Source: QUBU01 sp014337915
Lineage (GTDB): Bacteria > Pseudomonadota > Gammaproteobacteria > Steroidobacterales > GCA-2729495
NCBI GenBank assembly: GCA_030263395.1
Contig: SZOW01000008.1
Location: 73,709-137,708 of the forward strand
Direction of reading: 5' to 3'
DNA length: 64,000 bases
In this document: positions 15,891-24,191 of the stretch, piece by piece
Layout: each line of letters opens with the position of its first letter
Position numbering within the stretch: the stretch's first letter is position 1
Program-made: the position numbers and the translations under genes
Notes under the pieces: generated by a model
The model's input: the letters and a program-made list of their open reading frames with translations, nothing else
Database searches by the model: none
Told to the model about the DNA's origin: nothing

Positions 15891-17267
15891 TCAGCCCTGG
15901 TCCCAGCCCTCGGCCTCGAGCATGGCAGCGCGATACAGGCGCAGGTTGGCGGCGAGGAAGCCGAGGGCGAGGATGCCGGCACCGGCGGCCACCATGGCCA
16001 TGGAATAGCGCAGCGCCTGCGGATCACCGAAGCCGTAGTCGGTGATGAGTGCCACCGCGGTCGGGCCGATGGTGAGTCCCAGCGCGTTGATCACGAAATA
16101 ATAGAGCGCCGTCACCTGGCCCCGCAGTTGGTTGGGCGTGATCATCATCAGCGCTGCCACGCCCGCGGCGGTGATGGCCGCACCGGCCAGCGTGGCGGGG
16201 ATCAGCAATACGAGGGCACCCGCGGCCGTGGGCATCAGCGGTGCGGCCACCGACGCGGGTACGAAAACCAGCGCGGTTGCATACAGGCTGATGCGCATGA
16301 GTCCGTCATGGCAGCCCCGGGCGTAGAGCCGGTCGGCGAGCCAGCCGCCGAGGTTGACGCCCAGCGGCCCGGACACCAGGGTGATGAGGCCGTAGGCATA
16401 GCCGCTGTCGGGGATGGTCCAGCCCCAGCTGCGCACGAACATCGTCGGTACCCAGAAGAACAGGGCATAACCGATGATGGTCACCACTGACATGCCGACG
16501 AAGTGGGTGGCGTAGGTGCTCCAGCGGGCACCGAGGAAGCGCAGCGTATCGGCCAGGGCAAGCTCTTCCCGAACCACACCGTCCGGGCCGGCGAGGCGCA
16601 GCTTGTCGCGTCGGGGTGGCTCGCGCACGCTGAGCATCAGCAGCGCGACCAGTAGTCCTGGCAGACCCACGAACATGAACACCAGCTGCCAGGGCTGGAG
16701 TGGGCCATACCAGGGCAGCACCAGCGCCGGCGCGGCAGCCGCCAGCGAGATGGCCCAGGCGCCGACGATGTTGGCGATGCCGACACCGAGCGACACGCCC
16801 ATGTTGTAGAAGCCGATGGCCTGGCCGCGGCGCTGGCGCGGGAAGTAGTCGCTGATGAGCGACAGGGCCGCCGGGTTCAGCGTGGCTTCGCCGACGCCGA
16901 CACCGACGCGTGCCAGGAACAGTGTCCAGTAGCTGCGCGCCAGTCCGCAGGCGGCCGTCATCAGGCACCAGAGGGTGACGCCGATGGCGATCAGGCCGCG
17001 GCGGCTGCGACGGTCGACCAGTCGCCCGATGGGGATGCCGAGCAGCGTATAGAACAGCGCGAATGCCAGCCCGCCGACCAGGCTCACCTGGGTGTCGCTG
17101 AGGCCGAGGTCCTCGCGGATCGGCTGCACCAGCAACGCGAAGATCTGCCGGTCGAGGAAAGAGACGACATAGCCCAGCGTCAGGACGATGACCACGTACC
17201 AGGCATAGGCCGGGGCGGGATAGTCGCCTGCAGGTTCGGTGTGCCTGGCCGCTGGCGTCAGTGGCAT
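15891..17267 (-). CDS. MFS transporter, spinster-like
   Basis: 458 residues, about 12 membrane segments. The N-terminal GYVVSFLDRQIFALLV and IGRLVDRRSRRGLI (the MFS motif A loop) place it with spinster-like MFS carriers of organic acids and aromatics in catabolic proteobacteria. Its start lies 10 bases inside the 3' end of the flavocytochrome gene, with GGAGA about 9 bases upstream, so the two are translationally coupled. It could move the flavocytochrome substrate or product; substrate unknown. Confidence 0.88.
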   Translation of the reverse strand: MPLTPAARHTEPAGDYPAPAYAWYVVIVLTLGYVVSFLDRQIFALLVQPIREDLGLSDTQVSLVGGLAFALFYTLLGIPIGRLVDRRSRRGLIAIGVTLWCLMTAACGLARSYWTLFLARVGVGVGEATLNPAALSLISDYFPRQRRGQAIGFYNMGVSLGVGIANIVGAWAISLAAAAPALVLPWYGPLQPWQLVFMFVGLPGLLVALLMLSVREPPRRDKLRLAGPDGVVREELALADTLRFLGARWSTYATHFVGMSVVTIIGYALFFWVPTMFVRSWGWTIPDSGYAYGLITLVSGPLGVNLGGWLADRLYARGCHDGLMRISLYATALVFVPASVAAPLMPTAAGALVLLIPATLAGAAITAAGVAALMMITPNQLRGQVTALYYFVINALGLTIGPTAVALITDYGFGDPQALRYSMAMVAAGAGILALGFLAANLRLYRAAMLEAEGWDQG

Positions 17268-19021
17268 TTCGTGCAGCTCTCCAGCTGGACCAGCCGCTGT
17301 GCAGTGCTGGTCGCCGGGCCCGTGCCCCAGGGGTCCTTGTGGCAGCCGTCGCAGGCCAGGGCCCGCTCCAGCACCAGGGCATGGGAAACGCCAAAGTGCC
17401 AGTAGCCCTGCCGATGCTGCGCCAGCAGGGCCGGCAGGTTTGCCGTCTGGGAGCGCTGCACGACAGGTGCCGGCGCGGTGCTGGCCGGGGCGGTGGCCGG
17501 CGGCGCGCGCACGGTGAGGGCGCGTGGGCCAAGCGCCAGGGCCACCGCGCTGCGGCCGGCGACGCGGCCGATGAGCACGCCCGGGCCGAGGAAGGTTCCC
17601 TCGCCGCCATGGCTGCCGTTGATCCCGGCAACGCCCGTCGCTTCACCGGCGGCGAACAGGCCGCGGATGACCTGGCCGGCACCGCCAAGCACGCGTGCCT
17701 CGTGGTCGATCACCAGCCCACCCATGCTCTTGCGCGTCATCGGAAACAGCTGGATGGCGTAATACGGCGGCTGGCGCAGCGCCGGTGGCGGCGCTTCCGT
17801 CATGCCCGGCCCGATGCGGCCGAAGTCGGTGTCCATGCCCTGGTCGACGAAGCGGTTGAAGCGCTGCACCGTCTCCAGCAGCGCGTCGGGCGGCAGGCCG
17901 GCTGCCGTGGCCAGCGCGGCGACGCTGTCTGCCTTGCTGACCAGCGTCGGGTTGTCGAGGATGTCTTCCTGGATGGTCTTCGCCGACAACCAGGCCGCGC
18001 CGCGGATCGTCAGCTGCCTGGCACCGACGGCGTCGAAAACCAGCCAGTGGGTGGCTGGCGACTGGCGCAGCACCGCGCGGTCGGTGACCTTGCCCGACGC
18101 GGCTTCGTTGGTGAAGCGCCGTCCCGTGGCATCGACCCAGATGGCCGCCGGGTTCTGCGTCAGCAGGCCGTGGCCGCCGCTGGGGTCGCGCGGGTCGGGC
18201 AGGCCGTTCACGAAGGTGACCTGATGGTCCATGCGGGTGAGCGCGGCACCGAAGGGTTCGACCAACCGCAGGCCGCTGCCGGTGGCGTACTGTCCCGCCC
18301 CGATCAGCAGCCGCGCTGGCGCCGGCAGGTCGCGCCGCCAGTTGCGGCGCACCAGGTCGAGGTTGCTCTGGAAGCCGCCGGTGGCAAGGATGACGGCAGG
18401 CGCGTGATACAGGCGGCGGCCGCTGGTGCGGCTGCGCTCGGTGCGGATACCGGAGATCTGGCCATCGCGGCGCAGGAGTTCCGTGACCTCTGTGTTCCAC
18501 AGGAATTCGATGCGCGGCCGGCCCAGCGCCTCGCGGATCATCGGCAGGACGGCATTGACCGCAGCGCCCCGCGTGAAGTGGAAGCGTGGCACGCTGGCCT
18601 GCGGCGCCGGAACCACCATGGTGAACTGCACGCCCATGGCCGTGAGCCAGTCGTACACCTGTTCCCGCGAGTTCTCGACGTAGAAGCGCACCCACCAGGG
18701 ATCGGCATCCTCGCCCCAGGCCATCAGGTCGCGGAACGCGATGTCGGGCGAGTCGTGCAGGCCCCTGGCGCGCTGCAACGGCGTGTCCACCAGCGCGAAG
18801 CCACCGGCCCGCACCGCATGGCCGCCGGCGACGGAGTTGGCTTCCACCACCAGCACGCGCGCGCCGTGGCTCTCCGCCTCCAGCGCCGCGGCCAGGCCGG
18901 CGATGCCGGCACCGACGACGATGACATCGGCATCCATTGCCACGGGATTGGCAGGCCGGCAGGCCGCCACGGCCAGCGTCGTGACGGCTGCGAGCGCGGC
19001 CAGGCAGTGCCCGGCCCGCAT
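17258..19021 (-). CDS. FAD-binding flavocytochrome lipoprotein with two C-terminal haem motifs
   Basis: 587 residues. Lipoprotein signal VAAC (Cys21); FAD-binding-2 (fumarate reductase/3-ketosteroid dehydrogenase superfamily) domain with VIVVGAGIAGLAAALEA at about 33-49, EANSVAGGHA, NEAASGK and GINGSHGGEGTFLGPGVLIG near 490. After a Pro/Ala linker come two c-type haem sites, CDGCH near 556 and CTKCH as the last five residues, so the final residue is a haem-ligand histidine. Electrons from the flavin can thus leave by haem in the periplasm. The substrate (an alkene, enone or keto acid) is unknown. Coupled to the MFS gene and divergent from a molybdopterin subunit. Confidence 0.87.
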   Translation of the reverse strand: MRAGHCLAALAAVTTLAVAACRPANPVAMDADVIVVGAGIAGLAAALEAESHGARVLVVEANSVAGGHAVRAGGFALVDTPLQRARGLHDSPDIAFRDLMAWGEDADPWWVRFYVENSREQVYDWLTAMGVQFTMVVPAPQASVPRFHFTRGAAVNAVLPMIREALGRPRIEFLWNTEVTELLRRDGQISGIRTERSRTSGRRLYHAPAVILATGGFQSNLDLVRRNWRRDLPAPARLLIGAGQYATGSGLRLVEPFGAALTRMDHQVTFVNGLPDPRDPSGGHGLLTQNPAAIWVDATGRRFTNEAASGKVTDRAVLRQSPATHWLVFDAVGARQLTIRGAAWLSAKTIQEDILDNPTLVSKADSVAALATAAGLPPDALLETVQRFNRFVDQGMDTDFGRIGPGMTEAPPPALRQPPYYAIQLFPMTRKSMGGLVIDHEARVLGGAGQVIRGLFAAGEATGVAGINGSHGGEGTFLGPGVLIGRVAGRSAVALALGPRALTVRAPPATAPASTAPAPVVQRSQTANLPALLAQHRQGYWHFGVSHALVLERALACDGCHKDPWGTGPATSTAQRLVQLESCTKCH

Positions 19022-19102
19022 TACGCGCGCAGTCCTCTTCGCGATGGCATGGTCACGGCCGAAGGTCCTCCAACCCCGCGCCAGTATACTAGCCAGCGAA
19101 CC

Positions 19103-21361
19103 ATGGCGATCTCACGCAGGACAATCATCCTCGGCAGCGTTGCGGCCGGCGGCGGCCTTGCGCTCTGGGCTATCGCCAGGCGGCTGGACGACGGTGATGC
19201 GGCCGCGCGTTTTGCGGCCACCACGCCCGGGGCCACGGCAGTCAATGCCTGGGTGAAGATCAGCGCTGGTGGCGACATCATCCTCGGGGTGCATCGCGCC
19301 GAGATGGGCCAGGGCGTGTGTACCTCGCTGCCGATGCTGCTCGCCGAGGAACTCGATGTCGACTGGGAGCGGGTGCGCTTCGAGTTCACGCCCGTCGATC
19401 GCGCCTACTACAACTTCGGTCCCGCGCTGCGCACCGGGCCGCTGGCGACAGCGGAGGCGGGCGGTTTCACCGAGCGCATCGCCCGCAATGCGTTCCACGC
19501 CATGGGCTACGCCGTGACCCTGGGCAGCACCAGCATGCTCGATGCCTGGGACACCGTGCGTGGTGCCGGCGCCGCGGCGCGCGTCATGCTGGTGGCCGCG
19601 GCCGCCCGGCGCTGGGCTGTGCCCGCGGCCAGGCTGCAGACCTTCCGTGGCATGGTGCTGGATCCCGTCACTGGTGCCAGCCTGGACTATGGCGAACTCG
19701 CCGCCGCTGCCGCCAGCGAGCCCGTGCCGCGCGAGCTGCCGCTGCGCGACCCGGCGGCATTCCGCCTGGTCGGCACATCACCGCAGCGCCTTGACATTCC
19801 CGCCAAGGCCACCGGTGCCGCGCGCTTCGGCATCGACACCGTGCTGCCGGGCATGCTTTTCGCCGCCGTGCGCCACAGTCCGCTGCTGGGCACGCGCATC
19901 GCCGGCATCGACAATGCGCCGGAAGTGAGCAGCCTGCCGGGTGTATCCGGCGTGGCGCGCCTGGGCACGACGGCGGTGGCAGTGGTCGCGGCCGACAGCT
20001 GGACGGCGCTGCGCGCCGCGGCGCGCCTGTCGCTGAAGCCCGAGCCGGCTGATCGCCTGGCGGCATCGAGCACCGCCATGGGACGGACCTGGCGGCGCGC
20101 GCTGGATGACCCGGATCCCGCCGTGTTCCGCGATGAAGGTGACGTCGCCAGCGCGCTGCAGTCGGGACCGGTGGTGGAGGCGGTCTTCGAGCAACCGTTC
20201 CTCGCGCACCTGTGCATGGAGCCGATGAACTGTACCGCGCTGGTCGACGCCAGCGGGGTCACGCTCTGGGTCGGCACGCAGGCGGCGAGCATCGCGCGCG
20301 ACGTGGCGGCACAGGTGGCCGGGGTGCCGGCGGCGCAGGTGACGGTCAACCAGACCTTCCTCGGCGGTGGATTCGGCCGGCGTGCCGAGGTGGATTTCGT
20401 ACGCCACGCCGTGGGAGTGGCGCGCGCCTGGCCGGGACGGCCGGTGAAGCTCCTGTATTCGCGCGAAGAGGACCTGCGCGCCGACATGTACCGCCCGGCC
20501 ACCGTGGCCCGCGCCCGCGCCAGCCTCGATGCCCGGGGGCGTATCGCGGCGCTCGACTACGTGCTGGTGTCGCAGTCGGTCGCCGCGAGCTACTTCCGCC
20601 GCACGCCGACGCCCCGCGGTGGCGATGCCCGTGAGGACAGCGCAGCGCTGGCTGGCGCGGCGTCGCTGCCCTACACCGGCATCCGCCACCTGCGCTGCAG
20701 CTTCCAGCCCCGCGAGACCGGCGTGCCGGTCGGCTTCTGGCGCAGCACTGGCTACTCGCAGAACTGTTTCGTCATCGAGTCCTTCATGGATGAGCTGGCG
20801 CATGCCGCCGGCCAGGATCCGCTCGCCTTCCGCCTCGCGCACCTCGAAGGCCGGCCACAGCACCAGGCGGTGCTGCGCGCAGTGGCGCAGCGCTCGGGCT
20901 GGGGCCAGCCGCTGCCGGCGGGGCAGGGTCGCGGGCTGGCGTTCACCGAGAGCCACGACAGCCTGGTCGCCCAGGTGGTCGAGGTGGCGGTGGACCAGGC
21001 TGCCGGCGGCGACGGCCCCGGCTATCGCGTGCTGCGCGTGACCTGCGTGATCGATCCGCGCGTCGTCATCCATCCCGACACCGTCGTCGCGCAGATGGAG
21101 GGTGGCATCATCGACGCACTATCGGTGGCGCTCTACGGCGGCATCAGCATCCGTGGCGGCGGGGTGGAACAGGGCAACTTCGACGCCTGCCGCCTGCTCA
21201 CACTCGCGGAGACACCGGAGATTGCCGTGCACCTGCTGCCGCAGGGCGGGCGTCCCGGCGGCGTCGGCGAGCCCGGCCTGCCGGCCTTGGCGCCCGCACT
21301 CGCCAACGCGCTGTTCGCGGCGACCGGGCGGCGGCTGCGGAGCATGCCACTGCGGCTCTAG
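19103..21361 (+). CDS. Molybdopterin-binding hydroxylase large subunit, IorB-like
   Basis: 752 residues with a twin-arginine signal (SRRTIILGSVAAGGG). It belongs to the xanthine dehydrogenase/isoquinoline 1-oxidoreductase beta family: GVHRAEMGQGV, FEQPFLAHLCMEPMNC, NQTFLGGGFGRR, and near the C-terminus PGGVGEPGLPALAPALANA, which carries the catalytic Glu. These subunits hydroxylate N-heterocycles or aldehydes with water. The usual partner 2Fe-2S subunit is not adjacent or elsewhere in the window. The divergent gene encodes a dihaem flavocytochrome, a possible neighbour in electron flow. The frame is open far upstream but the Tat signal fixes the start at 19103. Confidence 0.88.
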   Translation: MAISRRTIILGSVAAGGGLALWAIARRLDDGDAAARFAATTPGATAVNAWVKISAGGDIILGVHRAEMGQGVCTSLPMLLAEELDVDWERVRFEFTPVDRAYYNFGPALRTGPLATAEAGGFTERIARNAFHAMGYAVTLGSTSMLDAWDTVRGAGAAARVMLVAAAARRWAVPAARLQTFRGMVLDPVTGASLDYGELAAAAASEPVPRELPLRDPAAFRLVGTSPQRLDIPAKATGAARFGIDTVLPGMLFAAVRHSPLLGTRIAGIDNAPEVSSLPGVSGVARLGTTAVAVVAADSWTALRAAARLSLKPEPADRLAASSTAMGRTWRRALDDPDPAVFRDEGDVASALQSGPVVEAVFEQPFLAHLCMEPMNCTALVDASGVTLWVGTQAASIARDVAAQVAGVPAAQVTVNQTFLGGGFGRRAEVDFVRHAVGVARAWPGRPVKLLYSREEDLRADMYRPATVARARASLDARGRIAALDYVLVSQSVAASYFRRTPTPRGGDAREDSAALAGAASLPYTGIRHLRCSFQPRETGVPVGFWRSTGYSQNCFVIESFMDELAHAAGQDPLAFRLAHLEGRPQHQAVLRAVAQRSGWGQPLPAGQGRGLAFTESHDSLVAQVVEVAVDQAAGGDGPGYRVLRVTCVIDPRVVIHPDTVVAQMEGGIIDALSVALYGGISIRGGGVEQGNFDACRLLTLAETPEIAVHLLPQGGRPGGVGEPGLPALAPALANALFAATGRRLRSMPLRL

Positions 21362-21365
21362 TTCT

Positions 21366-21566
21366 TCAGCGGCCGGGCCGGTGTCCGCTGTCGCCAGGCG
21401 CCGATGCATCGCCTTCCGGCGGCCTGCCATCGTCGTCCAGTGCAATGCGCCAGGCCGGCGTCTCGAGGTCATCGAACTGGCCGCTGCGCACCGCCCAGAA
21501 GAACGCGGCGACCGCCGCCACCAGCAGGATGAGGCCCAGCGGGATCAGCAGGAAGAGGCTGTTCAC
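21366..21566 (-). CDS. ccoS: cbb3 oxidase assembly protein CcoS
   Basis: 66 residues: an N-terminal membrane helix (LFLLIPLGLILLVAAVAAFFWA) followed by RSGQFDDLETPAWRIALDDD, the hallmark of CcoS. It is needed with CcoI for haem/copper insertion into cbb3 cytochrome oxidase. Its start overlaps the ccoI stop by four bases (21563-21566). It ends 4 bases from the convergent molybdopterin gene. Confidence 0.93.
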   Translation of the reverse strand: MNSLFLLIPLGLILLVAAVAAFFWAVRSGQFDDLETPAWRIALDDDGRPPEGDASAPGDSGHRPGR

Positions 21567-24037
21567 GGCGTGACTGTCCCGGCATCAGCGCTGGCGGCTG
21601 CTGCGGCCGTGGCTGCAGGCGATGGCGTTTGCAGGCGGCCCAGCCGCAGCGCATTGAAAGTCACCAGCAGCGAGCTCGCCGACATGCCGATCGCCGCCAC
21701 CCAGGGGGCCAGCAGGCCCAGTGCGGCGAGCGGCACCGCGATCGCGTTGTAGGCCAGTGCCCAGGCGAGGTTCTGGCGCACGACGCGCATGCTGCGCCGG
21801 GCCAGCGCCACGGCGCGCGGCAACGCACCGAGGCCGGCGCCCACCAGCACGCAGTCGGCGGAGTGCTGGGCCAGCGAGGTGCCGCTGCCGATGGCGATGG
21901 AGACATCCGCGCCGGCGAGCACTGGCGAGTCGTTGATGCCATCGCCCACCATGGCGACGGTACGGCCCTGCTGCTGCAGGCCGCGCACCAGGGCCAGCTT
22001 GTCCGGCGGCTGCAGCCCTGCGCTGAATTTCCCGATGCCCAGCCGGCGTGCCACCGCACGTACCGGGCCCGGCTGGTCGCCGCTGGCGATCGAGATCGTC
22101 AGGCCTGCGCCGGCCAGGGCCTGCAGGGCTTCGGCGGCCCCGGGACGCAGCTGCTCGGCGATCTCGAAACGTGCGCGCAGGCCGTGGGCATCACCCAGGT
22201 ACACGGACAGCAGCTCCTGCTCTGGCCCTGCAGCGTTGCTGTCCACGACCGCTGCGGAGAGCCCCAGGGCGAACTGGCGCGAGCCGATGCGCAGCTGCTC
22301 GCCATCGACCCGGCCCTCGATGCCCTGGCCGGGCACCGCGCGCATCCCGGTCACGTCCACGGCTGCGGTCGGCTTCGGGAAGGCGCGCGCCAGCGGATGC
22401 TCCGAGCGGGACTCCAGGGCGGCGGCCACGGCCAGCGCCGCCTGCGGGTCGCTACCATCCAGCGATTCGACGTGCTGGATGCCGGCGGCGTGTTCGGTGA
22501 GCGTGCCGGTCTTGTCGAACACCATGTCGGTGACCCGGCTCAGCGTCTCCAGGGCACCAGCCCGGCGCAGCAGCACGCCCTGGCGCGCCATGGCGCTCAT
22601 GCCGACGGTGAAGGCGGCCGGCGTCGCCAGCGCCAATGCGCAGGGGCAGGTCACGACCAGCACGGCGAGCACCACCTCGAAGGCACGGTCCGGCTGGATG
22701 TTCCACCAGGCGAGCCCCACCAGCGCCGCCAGCAGCAGCACTGCGGTCACGAACCAGGCGCCGACTCGGTCGGCGAGCTGCACCAGTCGCGGCCGCTCGG
22801 AGCGCGCCGCGGTGATGAGCTGGCTGATCTGCGCGAGCACGGTGCCGGCACCGGTGCGCTCCACGCGCACGGTGGCCGCCGCGAGCAGGTTGATGCTGCC
22901 GGCGACGACGCGCTCGCCGCGCGCTCGCCGCAGCGGCCGCGATTCCCCGGTAAGCAGCGATTCATCCACGCGCGCGGCATCGCTTTCGAGCAGGCCGTCC
23001 ACCGGGAAGGACTGCCCGGGCTGCACCAGCACCAGGTCGCCGGGCGCGAGCTCGGCCACAGCGACCGCCTCGCCCCGGCCGGCGACGAGGCGCGTCGCCA
23101 CGCGCGGCAGGTGCCGTGCCAGCGCACCGGTCAGGCCCGAGGCGCGATGCCGGCCGGACATTTCCAGGAAGCGTGCGGCGGACAGGAAGAACACGAACAT
23201 CACCGCCGAGTCGAAATAGACTTCGCCCTGGTTGGCGAAGGTATTCCAGACGCTGGCGGCATAGCTGGCGGCGATGGCCAGCGCCACCGGCAGGTCCATG
23301 CCCGGATGCAGGTTGCGCAGGCCGCGCCAGGCGCCGGCATAGAACGGCGTGGCGGAGTAGAACACCACCGGTGTCGCCACCAGCAGGCTGACCAGGCGCA
23401 GGAAGTGGGCGGTCTGCGCATCCATGCCCTGGGTGGCGCCGAGGTAGATGGCGGTGGCATAGCTCATCACCGCCGACATGCCGAAGCCGGCGACGACCAG
23501 TTGCCGCAGCGCCTGGTTGCGCTCCTGGATCGCCGCGCGGTCGCTGGCGTCGCTGGTGTACGGAAAGGGGTCGTAGCCGAGCGCGGCGATGCGCGCCAGC
23601 AGCGTCGACAGCGAGGCCCTGGATGGATCCCAGGCCAGGCGGGTGCGCGTCGTCATCGGGTCTACCGCGATCTCGCGCACGCCCGGCACGCCGGCCATGG
23701 CGCGCTCGATCAGCCAGGAGCAGGCGGCGCAGCGCACACCCTGCACCAGCAGCTGCGCCTCGCGGCTGCCGTCGCTGCGTTCGGTGACGAATTCGCGCTG
23801 CAGGGCGGGACGGTCGTAGGTGGCCCAGCCCGCAGCCTCTGCCGATGCACCGCTGGGCGGCACCGGGCCGCTGCGGAAGCGGTAGAAGCCGTCGAGGCCA
23901 TCACCGACGATGCGGCTTGCGATCTCGTGGCAGGCCGGTCCGCAGAACCCTGCCGTCTGCCCATCGACCACCATGGTCGCGGCGGGTGGCCCGCGCAGGG
24001 CCGCACCGCAATGAAAACAGTGGCCTGCCGTGGTCAT
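21563..24037 (-). CDS. ccoI: Copper P-type ATPase CcoI/FixI
   Basis: 824 residues. An N-terminal CFHCG zinc-ribbon-like motif and metal-binding domain (VRCAACSW near 100), eight predicted membrane helices with TCPCALALATP, phosphorylation site DKTGT, SEHP and GDGINDSPVLAGAD. This is the P1B ATPase that supplies copper for cbb3 oxidase maturation in the inner membrane. Overlaps ccoS. The structural ccoNOQP and ccoGH genes are not next to it here; upstream lies a TonB-dependent receptor with its own terminator. Confidence 0.94.
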   Translation of the reverse strand: MTTAGHCFHCGAALRGPPAATMVVDGQTAGFCGPACHEIASRIVGDGLDGFYRFRSGPVPPSGASAEAAGWATYDRPALQREFVTERSDGSREAQLLVQGVRCAACSWLIERAMAGVPGVREIAVDPMTTRTRLAWDPSRASLSTLLARIAALGYDPFPYTSDASDRAAIQERNQALRQLVVAGFGMSAVMSYATAIYLGATQGMDAQTAHFLRLVSLLVATPVVFYSATPFYAGAWRGLRNLHPGMDLPVALAIAASYAASVWNTFANQGEVYFDSAVMFVFFLSAARFLEMSGRHRASGLTGALARHLPRVATRLVAGRGEAVAVAELAPGDLVLVQPGQSFPVDGLLESDAARVDESLLTGESRPLRRARGERVVAGSINLLAAATVRVERTGAGTVLAQISQLITAARSERPRLVQLADRVGAWFVTAVLLLAALVGLAWWNIQPDRAFEVVLAVLVVTCPCALALATPAAFTVGMSAMARQGVLLRRAGALETLSRVTDMVFDKTGTLTEHAAGIQHVESLDGSDPQAALAVAAALESRSEHPLARAFPKPTAAVDVTGMRAVPGQGIEGRVDGEQLRIGSRQFALGLSAAVVDSNAAGPEQELLSVYLGDAHGLRARFEIAEQLRPGAAEALQALAGAGLTISIASGDQPGPVRAVARRLGIGKFSAGLQPPDKLALVRGLQQQGRTVAMVGDGINDSPVLAGADVSIAIGSGTSLAQHSADCVLVGAGLGALPRAVALARRSMRVVRQNLAWALAYNAIAVPLAALGLLAPWVAAIGMSASSLLVTFNALRLGRLQTPSPAATAAAAASADAGTVTP

Positions 24038-24118
24038 GGCATCAATGCGTCGCCGCGGGGTGTTGCTGGGTCGGATTCATGCGGGCAGCCACCGGTCCGG
24101 GGTCGCAAATTCTACGCG

Positions 24119-24146
24119 AAAGAAAAAGGGGCGCCGTGGCGCCCCC
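24119..24146 (-). terminator. Rho-independent terminator after the TonB receptor gene
   Basis: Read on the minus strand: GGGGCGCC/GGCGCCCC stem (24128-24135 with 24138-24145) followed by TTTTTCTTT. It lies 46 bases past the receptor stop and shields ccoI from read-through. Confidence 0.88.
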
Positions 24147-24191
24147 CGTTCCTGCTTCCGGCCCTGCAGCGGGCTTGCTGCCTTGCGGTGC

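Noticed and set aside
17261..19102. Very long open frame on the plus strand upstream of the molybdopterin subunit
   Set aside because: It is the antisense of the flavocytochrome gene; its translation is low-complexity and the Tat signal at 19103 marks the real start.
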